This document shows, one piece after another, positions 45,173 through 53,866 of a stretch of DNA of 64,000 nt; the stretch's first letter is position 1, and each line of letters begins with the position of its first letter. The stretch comes from Streptomyces resistomycificus (GTDB taxonomy: Bacteria; Actinomycetota; Actinomycetes; Streptomycetales; Streptomycetaceae): positions 97,035-161,034 of the forward strand of contig NZ_KQ948991.1 in the NCBI RefSeq assembly GCF_001514265.1, in the 5' to 3' direction. A program made the translations under genes and the position numbers. The notes under the pieces were generated by a model that was not told where the DNA came from, did not search any database, and was given only the letters and a program-made list of their open reading frames with translations.

Positions 45173-45997
45173 TCACGCCGCCCCGCGCTGCAGCGCCTCG
45201 CACACCGCCGTCGACTCGCGCGCCCCCAGTTCGACGGCACGGCCGCAGTGGGCGATCCAGGCCGCCATGCCGGCCGGAGTGCCGGAGACGTAGCCGTCGA
45301 GCGCCGCAAGGTAGGCCGCGCGCCCCAGGTCGGCGTGGCCGACCTCTGCCGGACAGACGGACTTCGGGTCCAGGCCGCTGCCCACCAGAACGATGCGTTC
45401 GGCGGCCCGCGCGACCAGGCCGTTGTGGGAGGCGAAGGGGCGCAGGGCGAGGAGTTCGCCGTGCACGACGGCGGCGGTGACCAGTGCGGGGGCCGATCCG
45501 CCCGCGATGATCAGCTCGGACAGCCCTTCGAGGCGGCCGGAGACCTCGGCCGCGCTCGGCAGCGGCAGTTCGATGAGCGGCTCGTCGACCGGCTCGCCCG
45601 CCTGGCGCGGACGCCCGACCTCGTCGCCCGAGGTGGCGGCCGCGACCATGTGCAGCCGGGCCAGCACCCGCAGGGGCGACTGCCGCCAGATGGAGAGCAA
45701 CTGCCCCGCCTCAGCGGTCAGCCGCAGCGCGCTGCCCACGACGCGCGCCTCGTCGTCGCCGCTGAAGTCGGTACGCCGACGCACCTCCTCCAGGGCCCAG
45801 TCCGCGCCGGACAGCGCCCCCGAGCCGCGCGCCCCGCGCAGGGCGGCCTCGGAGGTGATCGCGTTGCTGCGGCGGCGCATGACCCGGTGCCCGTAGACCC
45901 GGTCCACGGCCTTGCGCACGGACTCCACGGACTCGGCCACGCCGGGCAGCGTGCCCAGGGTCGAAAGCGGATCGGCGGTCGCGCCTGTCGTACTCAT
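45173..45997 (-). CDS. Fic/Fido-like protein with degenerate active-site motif
   Basis: About 274 residues from ATG 45997; an upstream ATG at 46066 is possible. The segment LRPFASHNGLVARAAERIVL aligns in form with the Fic motif HPFxxGNGRxxR, but the catalytic His is Arg and the GNGR core reads HNGL, so AMP transfer is unlikely. The region before it (TAAVVHGELLAL) and after it (VGSGLDP) keep the Fido pattern. An N-terminal helical part (VRKAVDRVYGHRVMRRRSN) may be regulatory. Actinobacteria keep this gene near the tad locus and it is often labelled oxidoreductase without evidence. Function unknown. Confidence 0.7.
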   Translation of the reverse strand: MSTTGATADPLSTLGTLPGVAESVESVRKAVDRVYGHRVMRRRSNAITSEAALRGARGSGALSGADWALEEVRRRTDFSGDDEARVVGSALRLTAEAGQLLSIWRQSPLRVLARLHMVAAATSGDEVGRPRQAGEPVDEPLIELPLPSAAEVSGRLEGLSELIIAGGSAPALVTAAVVHGELLALRPFASHNGLVARAAERIVLVGSGLDPKSVCPAEVGHADLGRAAYLAALDGYVSGTPAGMAAWIAHCGRAVELGARESTAVCEALQRGAA

Positions 45998-46098
45998 AAG
46001 TACGACCCTACGCATCCTGGGCGCGCACCCCACGAAGGAGTGGTCTTCTTCACGCTCGCCTGCCACATACAGCTATCACGCCACTACGCTTGGTGAAC

Positions 46099-47080
46099 AT
46101 GAAAATTGCTTTCGTCGGAAAGGGCGGCAGCGGCAAGACCACCCTGTCCTCCCTGTTCATCCGCCACCTCGCGGCCACCGGGGCGCCGGTCGTCGCCGTC
46201 GACGCCGACATCAACCAGCATCTGGGCCCCGCCCTCGGCATGGAGGAGGCGGGAGGCGGCCGCACTACCAGCGATGGGTGACCGACTGGCGCTGATCAAG
46301 GACTACCTGCGCGGCTCCAATCCGCGCATCGCGTCCGCCGAGACAATGATCAAGACGACCCCGCCCGGCGAAGGCTCCCGGCTGCTGCGAGTGCGCGAGG
46401 ACAACCCGGTGTACGACGCCTGCGCCCGGCCGGTGGAACTCGACGGTGGCGCCGTCCGTTTGATGGTCACCGGCGCGTTCACGGACGCCGACCTGGGGAT
46501 TGCCTGCTACCACTCCAAAACCGGAGCGGTGGAGCTGTGCCTGAACCACCTCGCCGACGGCCCCGGCGAGTACGTCGTGGTGGACATGACCGCCGGCTCG
46601 GACTCCTTCGCCTCGGGGATGTTCACCCGCTTCGACATCACGTTCCTCGTCGCCGAACCGACCCGGAGGGGGGTCTCCGTCTATCGCCAGTACAAGGAGT
46701 ACGCCCGCGACTTCGGCGTCACCCTGAAGGTCGTCGGCAACAAGGTGCAGGGGCAGGACGACCTCGACTTCCTCCGCGCCGAGGTCGGGGACGACCTGCT
46801 CGTGACGGTGGGGCACTCGGACTGGGTGTGTGCGCTGGAGAAGGGCCGGCCGCCCCGGTTCGATCTTCTCGAGGACGCCAACCGCCGCGCCCTGAAACTT
46901 CTGCGGTCGGCCGTCGACGCGACCTACCCACTGCGCGACTGGGAGCGCTACACCCGCCAGATGGTTCACTTCCACCTGCGCAACGCCCAGTCCTGGGGGA
47001 ATGAACGCACCGGGGCCGACCTGGCGGCGCAGGTCGACCCCTCGTTCGTGCTCGGCGAGAGCGTCGTGGCAACCGTCTGA
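46099..47080 (+). pseudogene. ArsA/CooC-type P-loop ATPase, frameshifted
   Basis: The N-terminal part (46099-46281) reads MKIAFVGKGGSGKTTLSSLF, a standard deviant-P-loop start, with VVAVDADINQHLGPALG, then stops at 46279-46281. The rest continues in the +1 frame from about 46255 (AALPAMGDRLALIKDYLRGS) to 47080 with excellent codon bias and family-like sequence (VDMTAGSDSFASG, KVVGNKVQG). Removing one G from the GGG at 46251-46253 would restore one frame of 326 residues. So it is either a recent mutation, a sequencing error, or recoding. Such ATPases insert metals or load membrane or anchor proteins. A TACGCT box just before the GTG/ATG suggests a leaderless transcript. It diverges from the Fic-like gene. 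Confidence 0.85.
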
Positions 47081-47083
47081 CGG

Positions 47084-48361
47084 CTACGGCCGCTTGGCCG
47101 CCGGCGCGCCGGGCACGCCCTTCGGGGCCGGGGCCGGAGGGCCCGACAGGAAGGACGCCCAGCTCTGCTTCGGGGCCTCGCCGACTCTCAGGGAGCGCAG
47201 CTTGTCCAGGGTCTGCGGGTCCTGGGCGTCCAGCCAGTCGGCGAGCTGCCGGAAGGAAACACACCGCACGTCGGGCTTGTTGCAGACGCCCTCGATGACC
47301 TCTTCGACGGCCCGCATGTAGGTGCCGCCGTTCCAGGACTCGAAGTGGTTTCCGATGATCAGGGGCGCGCGGTTGCCGTCGTAGGCCCGGCGGAAGCCGC
47401 CGAGGAGGCCGTCGCGCATCTGGTCGCCCCAGAAGTCGAACTTGGCGGGGTCGCCCTGGGTCCTGGTGCCGGACTGGTTGACCATGAAGTTGTAGTCCAT
47501 GGTCAGCTGCTCGTAGGAGTGCCCCGGGAAGGGCACGAGCTGCATCGACAGGTCCCAGAGGCCCGCCTTCTTCTTGGGCCAGACCTGGTCGTTGACGCCG
47601 CTGGTGTCGTAGCGGAAGCCCAGCTCACGGGCGGCCTCCATGAAGTTCTTCTGCCCCTCCAGGCAGGGCGTGCGGGCTCCGATGAGCTCCTTGTCGTAGT
47701 CGAAGGGCAGCGGGGCGGCCTTCTTCATGCCGGTGTTGGTCTTCCAGGACTTCACGAAGTGCTTCGCCTGGGCGATCTCGTCCTTCCAGTCCTCCACCGA
47801 CCACTCGCCGACCCCGCCGCCGCTGCCGCAGAAGTGGCCGTTGAAGTGGGTGCCGATCTCGTTGCCCTCCAGCCACGCTCCGCGCAGCTGCTTCACGGTC
47901 TCGGAGATGCCCTCCTCGTCGTTGAAGCCGATGTCGGAGCGTCCGGGCGAGTGCTGCGGCGGCCTGTACAGATCCCGCTTGTCCTCCGGCAGCATGTACA
48001 CGCCGCTGAGGAAGTAGGTCATCGTCGCGTTGTTGGCTTTGGCGACCTTGCGGAAGTGCGAGAACAGCTTCTGGCCGTCCTCGCCGGCCCCGTCCCAGGA
48101 GAAGACCACGAACTGCGGGGGCTTCTGGCCCGGCTTGAGACGTTCGGGCCTGGGCAGGTGGGGCTGGGCTCCGGTGTACGAGGTCGAGCCGTCGCCGATC
48201 AGGCGGACCACGTTCTCGGGCGGCGCCTGGGCGGGTTTCGCCTTCTGCGGCCCCGACGATCCCCCCTCGGAATCGTCGCTGCCGATCGCGCAACCGGCGA
48301 GGGATGCGGCACAGACCGCGGCGACCACGGCGCCCGCGGCGATCCTCTGGGTGGCGGCCAT
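47084..48361 (-). CDS. Polysaccharide deacetylase-like lipoprotein
   Basis: 425 residues. Signal peptide RIAAGAVVAAVCAASLAGC ends in lipobox LAGC; the protein is an extracellular lipoprotein. A NodB-like fold is suggested by FVVFSWDGAGE (metal-binding Asp), GNEIGTHFNGHFCG (His-x3-His type pair) and GARTPCLEGQ, with PLIIGNHFESWN near the end. It would remove acetyl groups from cell-wall or secreted glycans. Its stop lies 3 bp from the stop of the converging ATPase gene. The C-terminal tail is Pro/Ala-rich. The family assignment is fairly sure; the substrate is unknown. Confidence 0.85.
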   Translation of the reverse strand: MAATQRIAAGAVVAAVCAASLAGCAIGSDDSEGGSSGPQKAKPAQAPPENVVRLIGDGSTSYTGAQPHLPRPERLKPGQKPPQFVVFSWDGAGEDGQKLFSHFRKVAKANNATMTYFLSGVYMLPEDKRDLYRPPQHSPGRSDIGFNDEEGISETVKQLRGAWLEGNEIGTHFNGHFCGSGGGVGEWSVEDWKDEIAQAKHFVKSWKTNTGMKKAAPLPFDYDKELIGARTPCLEGQKNFMEAARELGFRYDTSGVNDQVWPKKKAGLWDLSMQLVPFPGHSYEQLTMDYNFMVNQSGTRTQGDPAKFDFWGDQMRDGLLGGFRRAYDGNRAPLIIGNHFESWNGGTYMRAVEEVIEGVCNKPDVRCVSFRQLADWLDAQDPQTLDKLRSLRVGEAPKQSWASFLSGPPAPAPKGVPGAPAAKRP

Positions 48362-48672
48362 GTTCCGCCCACCTTCTTCCTTCTCTCGGCCGACGCCGGT
48401 GAGGGCGTGTTGTGGCCGTCAAGGTGACACGGGACCGAAATTGAATTAGTACGACAAGCCGAAGAAATAGCCACTTCACCCCTCCGGGTGACTGATTAAC
48501 CCATTTGCCCGGAAAGTCTATGCTTGCCCTTTACTCTGCATTACGATCCATTTACTGAGCGTTGAATCATCCCGCCGCTGCACGCCGTGACCCACGGCCG
48601 CCGACCCGACCCCCCGCCCTGACGGGGGACCACCAGATCCGCGACCGCGCTGCCCCGGAGGAGACGGGAAAC
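48362..48672. promoter_or_regulatory. Divergent promoter region between deacetylase and SulP-carbonic anhydrase genes
   Basis: A 311-bp gap, AT-rich at 48490-48570 (TTTACTCTGCATTACGATCC), with TTTACT and its near-copy TTTACTG repeated 20 bp apart. TACGAT (48542-48547) may be a -10 box. No gene seen. Confidence 0.4.
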
Positions 48673-51222
48673 ATGTCAGCCTGCGTCCCCACCCGCGCCG
48701 CCGAACCCACTCGGACCGAGCGCCTCGACCAACCCCACACCCCACCGCCGCCCCCACACCGCCGCTTCCGCATCGCGGGCGCCGACGTGTCGGCCTCCGT
48801 CGCGGTCTTCCTGATCGCCCTCCCCCTGTCGCTGGGCATCGCCCTGGCCACCGGCGCCCCCCTCCAGGCCGGCCTCGTCGCCGCAGCCGTCGGAGGCATC
48901 GTCGCCGGTTGGCTCGGCGGCGCCCCGCTCCAGGTCAGCGGCCCGGCCGCCGGGCTCACCGTCGTCACCGCCGACCTGATCCAGCGCTACGGCTGGCGAA
49001 CCACCTGCGCGATCACCGTCCTGGCCGGCCTCGCCCAACTCGGCCTCGGCTGTCTGCGCGTGGCCCGTAACGCCCTCGCCGTCAGCCCGGCGATCGTGCA
49101 CGGCATGCTCGCCGGCATCGGTGTGACCATCGCCGTGGCACAACTGCACATCGTCCTCGGCGGCACCCCGCAGAGCTCCGTCCTCGACAACCTGCGTGCG
49201 CTGCCCGCCCAGTTGGCGGATCTGCGACCGGCCTCCGTGTCGGTGAGCGTGCTGACCCTGGCGCTGTTGCTCGCCTGGCCGCGGGTTCCCGGCCGGGTCG
49301 GACGCCTGCTGCGCAGGATCCCGGCCGCGCTCGTCGCCGTCGCCGGGGCCACCGCCGTCGCCTCGCTCGCGGGGCTGGTCCTGCCCAAGGTCGACCTGCC
49401 GTCCTGGCGCAGTCACGCCCTGGCCGGACTTCCCGAGGGCCCGGCGCTCGGCCTGGTCGCCGCCGTGCTCACCACCACGCTGGTGTGCAGCGTGCAGTCG
49501 CTGCTCGGCGCGGTCGCCGTGGACAAGCTGGTGGCCGGCCGGCCCGGCCTGCCCGCCCGCGTCGGACGCTCCGACCTGGACCGCGAGCTGCTCGGACAGG
49601 GCGCCGCCAACATCGTCTCCGGATCGCTCGGCGGGCTGCCCGTCGCGGGCGTCGCGGTGCGCAGCTCGGCGAACGTCCAAGCCGGCGCCGTCAGCCGGAA
49701 CTCCACGATGCTGCACGGCGTTCTCGTAGTAGTCGCCGCACTGCTGATGGTCCCGATCCTGGAGTTCATCCCGCTCGCCTCCCTCGCCGCCCTGGTGATG
49801 GCCGTCGGCATCCAGATGGTGTCCCTGAACCACATCCGCACAGTGACCCGCCACCGAGAAGTGCTGGTGTACGCCGTCACCACACTCGGCGTGGTCCTCC
49901 TGGGCGTCCTGGAGGGCGTGGCGCTCGGGATCGCCGTCGCCGTCGCCGTCGCCCTGCACCGCCTCACCCGCACCCGCATCACGCACGAAGAGAGGGAAGG
50001 AGTCCATCACGTCCACGTACGAGGTCAGCTGACGTTCCTCGCGGTGCCCCGGCTCAGCCGAGCCCTGCACCTCGTGCCCCAAGGCACCCACGCCGTCGTG
50101 GAGTTGGACGGGTCGTTCATGGACCACGCGGCGTACGAGGCGCTGCAGGACTGGCAGAACACCCACACCGCGCGGGGCGGCTCAGCCGAACTCACCGGCC
50201 GCCGCGCCGGGCTCCGGATCGGCGAGCCCGGATTCACCGACGATCTCCGCGACGAGGACGACGCAACCGAGCCGACGGCCCGGCACACTCTCGACCTCGC
50301 TCTGGCAGGTGAACCACGACAGCCGGGCCAGACAGGTCAGACCGGCGGCTCCGCCCTGGCCGGTTGCCGCTGCCGCCCCTGGACGCCGTGGCGCAACCAC
50401 CAGTGCGAGCTCCCCCGGTCCGAGCCGCCCCACGACGACACCACGGACGACGCCCCCAACGCATCCGGCGCACCGGGTACACGCACCACGCCAGGTTCAC
50501 CCGGCGCATCCGGTTCACCGGGCGCATCCGGACAGGCGGGCGGGCCCGAGCCCAGTGGGCATGAACTGGCGCGCGGCATCAGCGCGTTCCAACGGCACAC
50601 GGCACCGCTCGTCCGGGGTGAGCTGGCCCGACTGGCACGCGAAGGCCAGCGGCCGTCCCAGCTCTTCCTCACCTGCGCCGACTCCCGCCTCGTCACCTCG
50701 ATGATCACCTCCAGTGGTCCGGGCGACCTCTTCGTGGTGCGCAATGTCGGCAATCTCGTCCCGCCGCCTGGCCAGGAGAGCGGGGACGACTCGGTCGCGG
50801 CCGCGATCGAGTACGCGGTGGACGTGCTGAAGGTGCGCTCCATCACGGTGTGCGGCCACTCCGGGTGCGGAGCCATGCAGGCACTGCTCAACTCCGACCC
50901 CGGGGGTGCCCGGACGCCGCTCAAGCGGTGGCTGCGCCACGGGCTGCCGAGCCTGGAGCGGATGGCCGACGGCAGCCGCCCGTGGCCCCGGCTGGCCGGG
51001 CGGGCGCCCGCCGACGCGGTGGAGCAGCTCTGCCTGACCAACGTGGTCCAGCAGTTGGAGCACCTGCACGCCCATGAGTCGGTGGCCCGGGCGCTGAAGG
51101 ACGGTGCGCTGGAGCTGCAGGGGATGTACTTCCACGTGGGAGAGGCCCAGGCGTACCTGCTCGCCGGGACGGACGACGACGAGGTGTTCGACCACGTGCG
51201 GGCGGCGGACGTACCGGCCTGA
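48673..51222 (+). CDS. SulP anion transporter fused to beta-carbonic anhydrase
   Basis: 849 residues from ATG 48673 with GAGGAGA upstream; an ATG at 48562 is less likely. About 10-12 membrane spans (~45-420) form the SulP transporter, with GLPVAGVAVRSSANVQAGA typical of the family. A STAS-like domain follows (~425-520, VELDGSFMDHAAYEAL). A Ser/Gly/Pro linker (~575-620) leads to the carbonic anhydrase (~625-845): zinc ligands in FLTCADSRLV (Cys, Asp-Arg dyad) and VCGHSGCGAMQ (His, Cys). The fusion, known from M. tuberculosis Rv3273, suggests bicarbonate transport with instant interconversion of CO2 and bicarbonate. Confidence 0.95.
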   Translation: MSACVPTRAAEPTRTERLDQPHTPPPPPHRRFRIAGADVSASVAVFLIALPLSLGIALATGAPLQAGLVAAAVGGIVAGWLGGAPLQVSGPAAGLTVVTADLIQRYGWRTTCAITVLAGLAQLGLGCLRVARNALAVSPAIVHGMLAGIGVTIAVAQLHIVLGGTPQSSVLDNLRALPAQLADLRPASVSVSVLTLALLLAWPRVPGRVGRLLRRIPAALVAVAGATAVASLAGLVLPKVDLPSWRSHALAGLPEGPALGLVAAVLTTTLVCSVQSLLGAVAVDKLVAGRPGLPARVGRSDLDRELLGQGAANIVSGSLGGLPVAGVAVRSSANVQAGAVSRNSTMLHGVLVVVAALLMVPILEFIPLASLAALVMAVGIQMVSLNHIRTVTRHREVLVYAVTTLGVVLLGVLEGVALGIAVAVAVALHRLTRTRITHEEREGVHHVHVRGQLTFLAVPRLSRALHLVPQGTHAVVELDGSFMDHAAYEALQDWQNTHTARGGSAELTGRRAGLRIGEPGFTDDLRDEDDATEPTARHTLDLALAGEPRQPGQTGQTGGSALAGCRCRPWTPWRNHQCELPRSEPPHDDTTDDAPNASGAPGTRTTPGSPGASGSPGASGQAGGPEPSGHELARGISAFQRHTAPLVRGELARLAREGQRPSQLFLTCADSRLVTSMITSSGPGDLFVVRNVGNLVPPPGQESGDDSVAAAIEYAVDVLKVRSITVCGHSGCGAMQALLNSDPGGARTPLKRWLRHGLPSLERMADGSRPWPRLAGRAPADAVEQLCLTNVVQQLEHLHAHESVARALKDGALELQGMYFHVGEAQAYLLAGTDDDEVFDHVRAADVPA

Positions 51223-51241
51223 CCCGGCGTGACGCCGGGTC
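51221..51241 (+). terminator. Terminator hairpin overlapping the SulP-carbonic anhydrase stop
   Basis: GACCCGGCG-TGA-CGCCGGGTC is a perfect 9-bp stem starting inside the stop codon; no T-tract. Confidence 0.6.
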
Positions 51242-51721
51242 AGGCCGGCGTGACGCCGGGTGCGGCCAAGGGTGCTGCCGGGTGCGGCCAAGGGTGCTGC
51301 CGGGGCGCGTCACGGGCATGCGGATCAACGCCTGCCCATGACGCGCCTCGCGACGCGGCCTCCTGACGCGCCTCGTGACGCGACCTCGTGACGCGCCCTC
51401 GCGACGCGGCCTCCTGACGCGCCTCCCGCACGCCACGCCGAGCCCCCGCGCCACCGCGTCGGCGCGGCACCGACGAACTCCTCGCCGGCCGCCGCCGCCA
51501 CGCCCCACCGCGCTCGGGCCGAAGTGTGAAAGGCGTGACAAGGGCTGAACTCTCCCTGGTCGGCGTCCGTGGATACGGATGACCCCCGGCCGCCGAATGA
51601 GACGTACACCAACCCACGCACAGGTCTAAACCAATTTTCTGTCGGCCCTTGTCACCGAGCCCTCGGGTCTGATGAGCTGTGGCTTGGGACACAACGGACA
51701 ACCCTGAGAACGGGAGATGTC
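51242..51721. repeat. Repeat-rich gap upstream of acs
   Basis: A ~480-bp non-coding stretch. GTGACGCCGGGT and GTGCGGCCAAGGGTGCTGCC are each repeated in tandem (51240-51300). A 28-bp sequence beginning CTCGCGACGCGGCCTCCTGA occurs at 51347-51374 and again at 51398-51425. The right part (51600-51720) has lower GC, with CCAATTTTCTGTCGG, and probably holds the acs promoter. Confidence 0.7.
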
Positions 51722-53680
51722 GTGAGCAACGAAAGCCTGGCCAACCTGCTACGCGAGGAGCGCAGGTTCGCACCCCCCGCGGACCTGGCGGCGAACGCCA
51801 ACGTCACCGCGGCGGCGTATGAGCAGGCCAAGGCTGACAGGCTCGGCTTCTGGGCCGAGCAGGCCCGCCGGCTGACCTGGGCCACCGAGCCGACCGAGAC
51901 GCTGGACTGGTCGAACCCGCCGTTCGCCAAGTGGTTCCAGGACGGCAAGCTCAACGTGGCGTACAACTGCGTCGACCGGCACGTCGAGGCCGGGAACGGC
52001 GACCGGGTGGCCATCCACTTCGAGGGCGAGCCGGGCGACAGCCGCGCCGTCACCTACGCCGAGCTCAAGGACGAGGTCTCCAAGGCCGCGAACGCCCTGC
52101 TGGAACTGGGAGTTCGCAAGGGCGACCGGGTCGCCGTCTACATGCCGATGATCCCCGAGACGGCGGTCGCGATGCTCGCGTGCGCCCGGATCGGCGCCGC
52201 GCACTCCGTGGTCTTCGGCGGCTTCTCGGCGGACGCGCTCGCGACCCGTATCCAGGACGCCGACGCCAAGGTCGTCATCACCTCCGACGGCGGCTGGCGG
52301 CGAGGCAAGCCGTCCGCGCTGAAGCCGGCCGTCGACGACGCGGCCGACCGGGCCGGAAACGTCGAGCACGTGCTGGTGGTCCGGCGCACCGGCCAGGAGG
52401 TCGCCTGGAACGACAGCCGCGACGTCTGGTGGCACGAGATCGTCGACCGGCAGTCCGCCGAGCACGCCCCCGAGGCGTTCGACGCCGAGCACCCGCTGTT
52501 CATCCTCTACACGTCCGGTACGACGGGTAAGCCGAAGGGCATCCTGCACACCTCCGGCGGCTACCTCACCCAGACCGCGTACACCCACCACGCCGTCTTC
52601 GACCTGAAGCCGGAGACCGACGTCTACTGGTGCACGGCCGACGTCGGCTGGGTCACCGGGCACTCCTACATCGTCTACGGCCCGCTCGCGAACGGCGCCA
52701 CGCAGGTGATGTACGAGGGCACGCCGGACACGCCGCACCAGGGCCGGTTCTGGGAGATCGTGCAGAAGTACGGCGTCACCATCCTCTACACGGCTCCGAC
52801 GGCCATCCGTACGTTCATGAAGTGGGGCGACGACATCCCCGCCAAGTTCGACCTCAGCAGCCTGCGGGTGCTGGGCTCGGTCGGGGAGCCGATCAACCCC
52901 GAGGCGTGGATCTGGTACCGCAAGCACATCGGTGCCGACCGGACGCCGGTCGTCGACACCTGGTGGCAGACGGAGACCGGCGCGATGATGATCTCGCCGC
53001 TGCCCGGCGTCACCGAGACCAAGCCCGGCTCCGCGCAGACCCCGCTGCCCGGCATCGCCGCGACCGTCGTGGACGACGAGGCGAACGAGGTGCCCGACGG
53101 CGGCGGTGGCTACCTGGTCCTCACCGAGCCGTGGCCGTCGATGCTGCGCACCATCTGGGGCGACGACCAGCGGTTCCTCGACACGTACTGGTCGCGCTTC
53201 GAGGGCAGGTACTTCGCCGGCGACGGCGCCAAGAAGGACGACGACGGCGACATCTGGCTGCTGGGCCGGGTGGACGACGTGATGCTCGTGTCCGGCCACA
53301 ACATCTCCACCACCGAGGTGGAGTCGGCGCTCGTCTCGCACCCGTCGGTCGCCGAGGCGGCCGTCGTCGGCGCGGCGGACGAGACGACCGGCCAGGCGAT
53401 CGTCGCCTTCGTCATCCTTCGCGGCACCGCGAACGCCGAGGACGAGAACCTCGTGGCCGACCTGCGCAACCACGTCGGCGCCACCCTCGGCCCGATCGCC
53501 AAGCCCAAGCGGGTCCTGCCGGTGGCCGAGCTGCCGAAGACCCGCTCCGGAAAGATCATGCGACGTCTGCTGCGGGACGTCGCCGAGAACCGCCAGCTCG
53601 GTGACGTGACGACCCTGACGGACTCCACCGTCATGGATCTCATCCAGTCGAAGCTGCCGGCGGCACCCAGCGAGGACTGA
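51722..53680 (+). CDS. acsA: Acetyl-CoA synthetase
   Basis: 652 residues from GTG 51722, with GGGAGA seven bases before. ANL-superfamily adenylating enzyme: ATP motif [11 protein letters not shown], acetate/CoA region [22 protein letters not shown], hinge and [16 protein letters not shown], and the C-terminal catalytic Lys in [11 protein letters not shown], the site silenced by acetylation in other bacteria. It makes acetyl-CoA from acetate, CoA and ATP. Length and motifs fit the family fully. Transcription ends at a 13-bp-stem hairpin. The homologue in the syntenic M. tuberculosis block is Rv3667. Confidence 0.97.
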   Translation: MSNESLANLLREERRFAPPADLAANANVTAAAYEQAKADRLGFWAEQARRLTWATEPTETLDWSNPPFAKWFQDGKLNVAYNCVDRHVEAGNGDRVAIHFEGEPGDSRAVTYAELKDEVSKAANALLELGVRKGDRVAVYMPMIPETAVAMLACARIGAAHSVVFGGFSADALATRIQDADAKVVITSDGGWRRGKPSALKPAVDDAADRAGNVEHVLVVRRTGQEVAWNDSRDVWWHEIVDRQSAEHAPEAFDAEHPLFILYTSGTTGKPKGILHTSGGYLTQTAYTHHAVFDLKPETDVYWCTADVGWVTGHSYIVYGPLANGATQVMYEGTPDTPHQGRFWEIVQKYGVTILYTAPTAIRTFMKWGDDIPAKFDLSSLRVLGSVGEPINPEAWIWYRKHIGADRTPVVDTWWQTETGAMMISPLPGVTETKPGSAQTPLPGIAATVVDDEANEVPDGGGGYLVLTEPWPSMLRTIWGDDQRFLDTYWSRFEGRYFAGDGAKKDDDGDIWLLGRVDDVMLVSGHNISTTEVESALVSHPSVAEAAVVGAADETTGQAIVAFVILRGTANAEDENLVADLRNHVGATLGPIAKPKRVLPVAELPKTRSGKIMRRLLRDVAENRQLGDVTTLTDSTVMDLIQSKLPAAPSED

Positions 53681-53690
53681 GGACGCGGGT

Positions 53691-53727
53691 GACGGGCACC
53701 CGGCCGCCAGCGCGCCGGGTGCCCGTC
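53691..53727 (+). terminator. Terminator of acs
   Basis: GACGGGCACCCGG pairs perfectly with CCGGGTGCCCGTC (13 bp, 11-nt loop), 10 bp after the stop codon. Confidence 0.75.
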
Positions 53728-53769
53728 GCATCTAACGTGGGGATCACCGGATCCCTCCCCGCGCACTTT

Positions 53770-53794
53770 AGGTAAGCTAAGTAAAAGGTAAGCT
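53770..53794 (+). promoter_or_regulatory. Direct repeat upstream of nhaA, iron-box-like half sites
   Basis: AGGTAAGCT occurs at 53770-53778 and 53786-53794, 16 bp apart, in the sharply AT-rich stretch TTTAGGTAAGCTAAGTAAAA. The left end resembles half of a DtxR/DmdR iron box (TTAGGTTAGGCT), but the opposite half is missing. It lies ~75-100 bp before the nhaA start and is a good candidate promoter region. Confidence 0.4.
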
Positions 53795-53866
53795 CAACAA
53801 AATAGGTGCGCCGGGAAGTCTGGTCGGCATGTGTTCCGTCCTGCCCACCGACCGGAGGTCCCCGCC

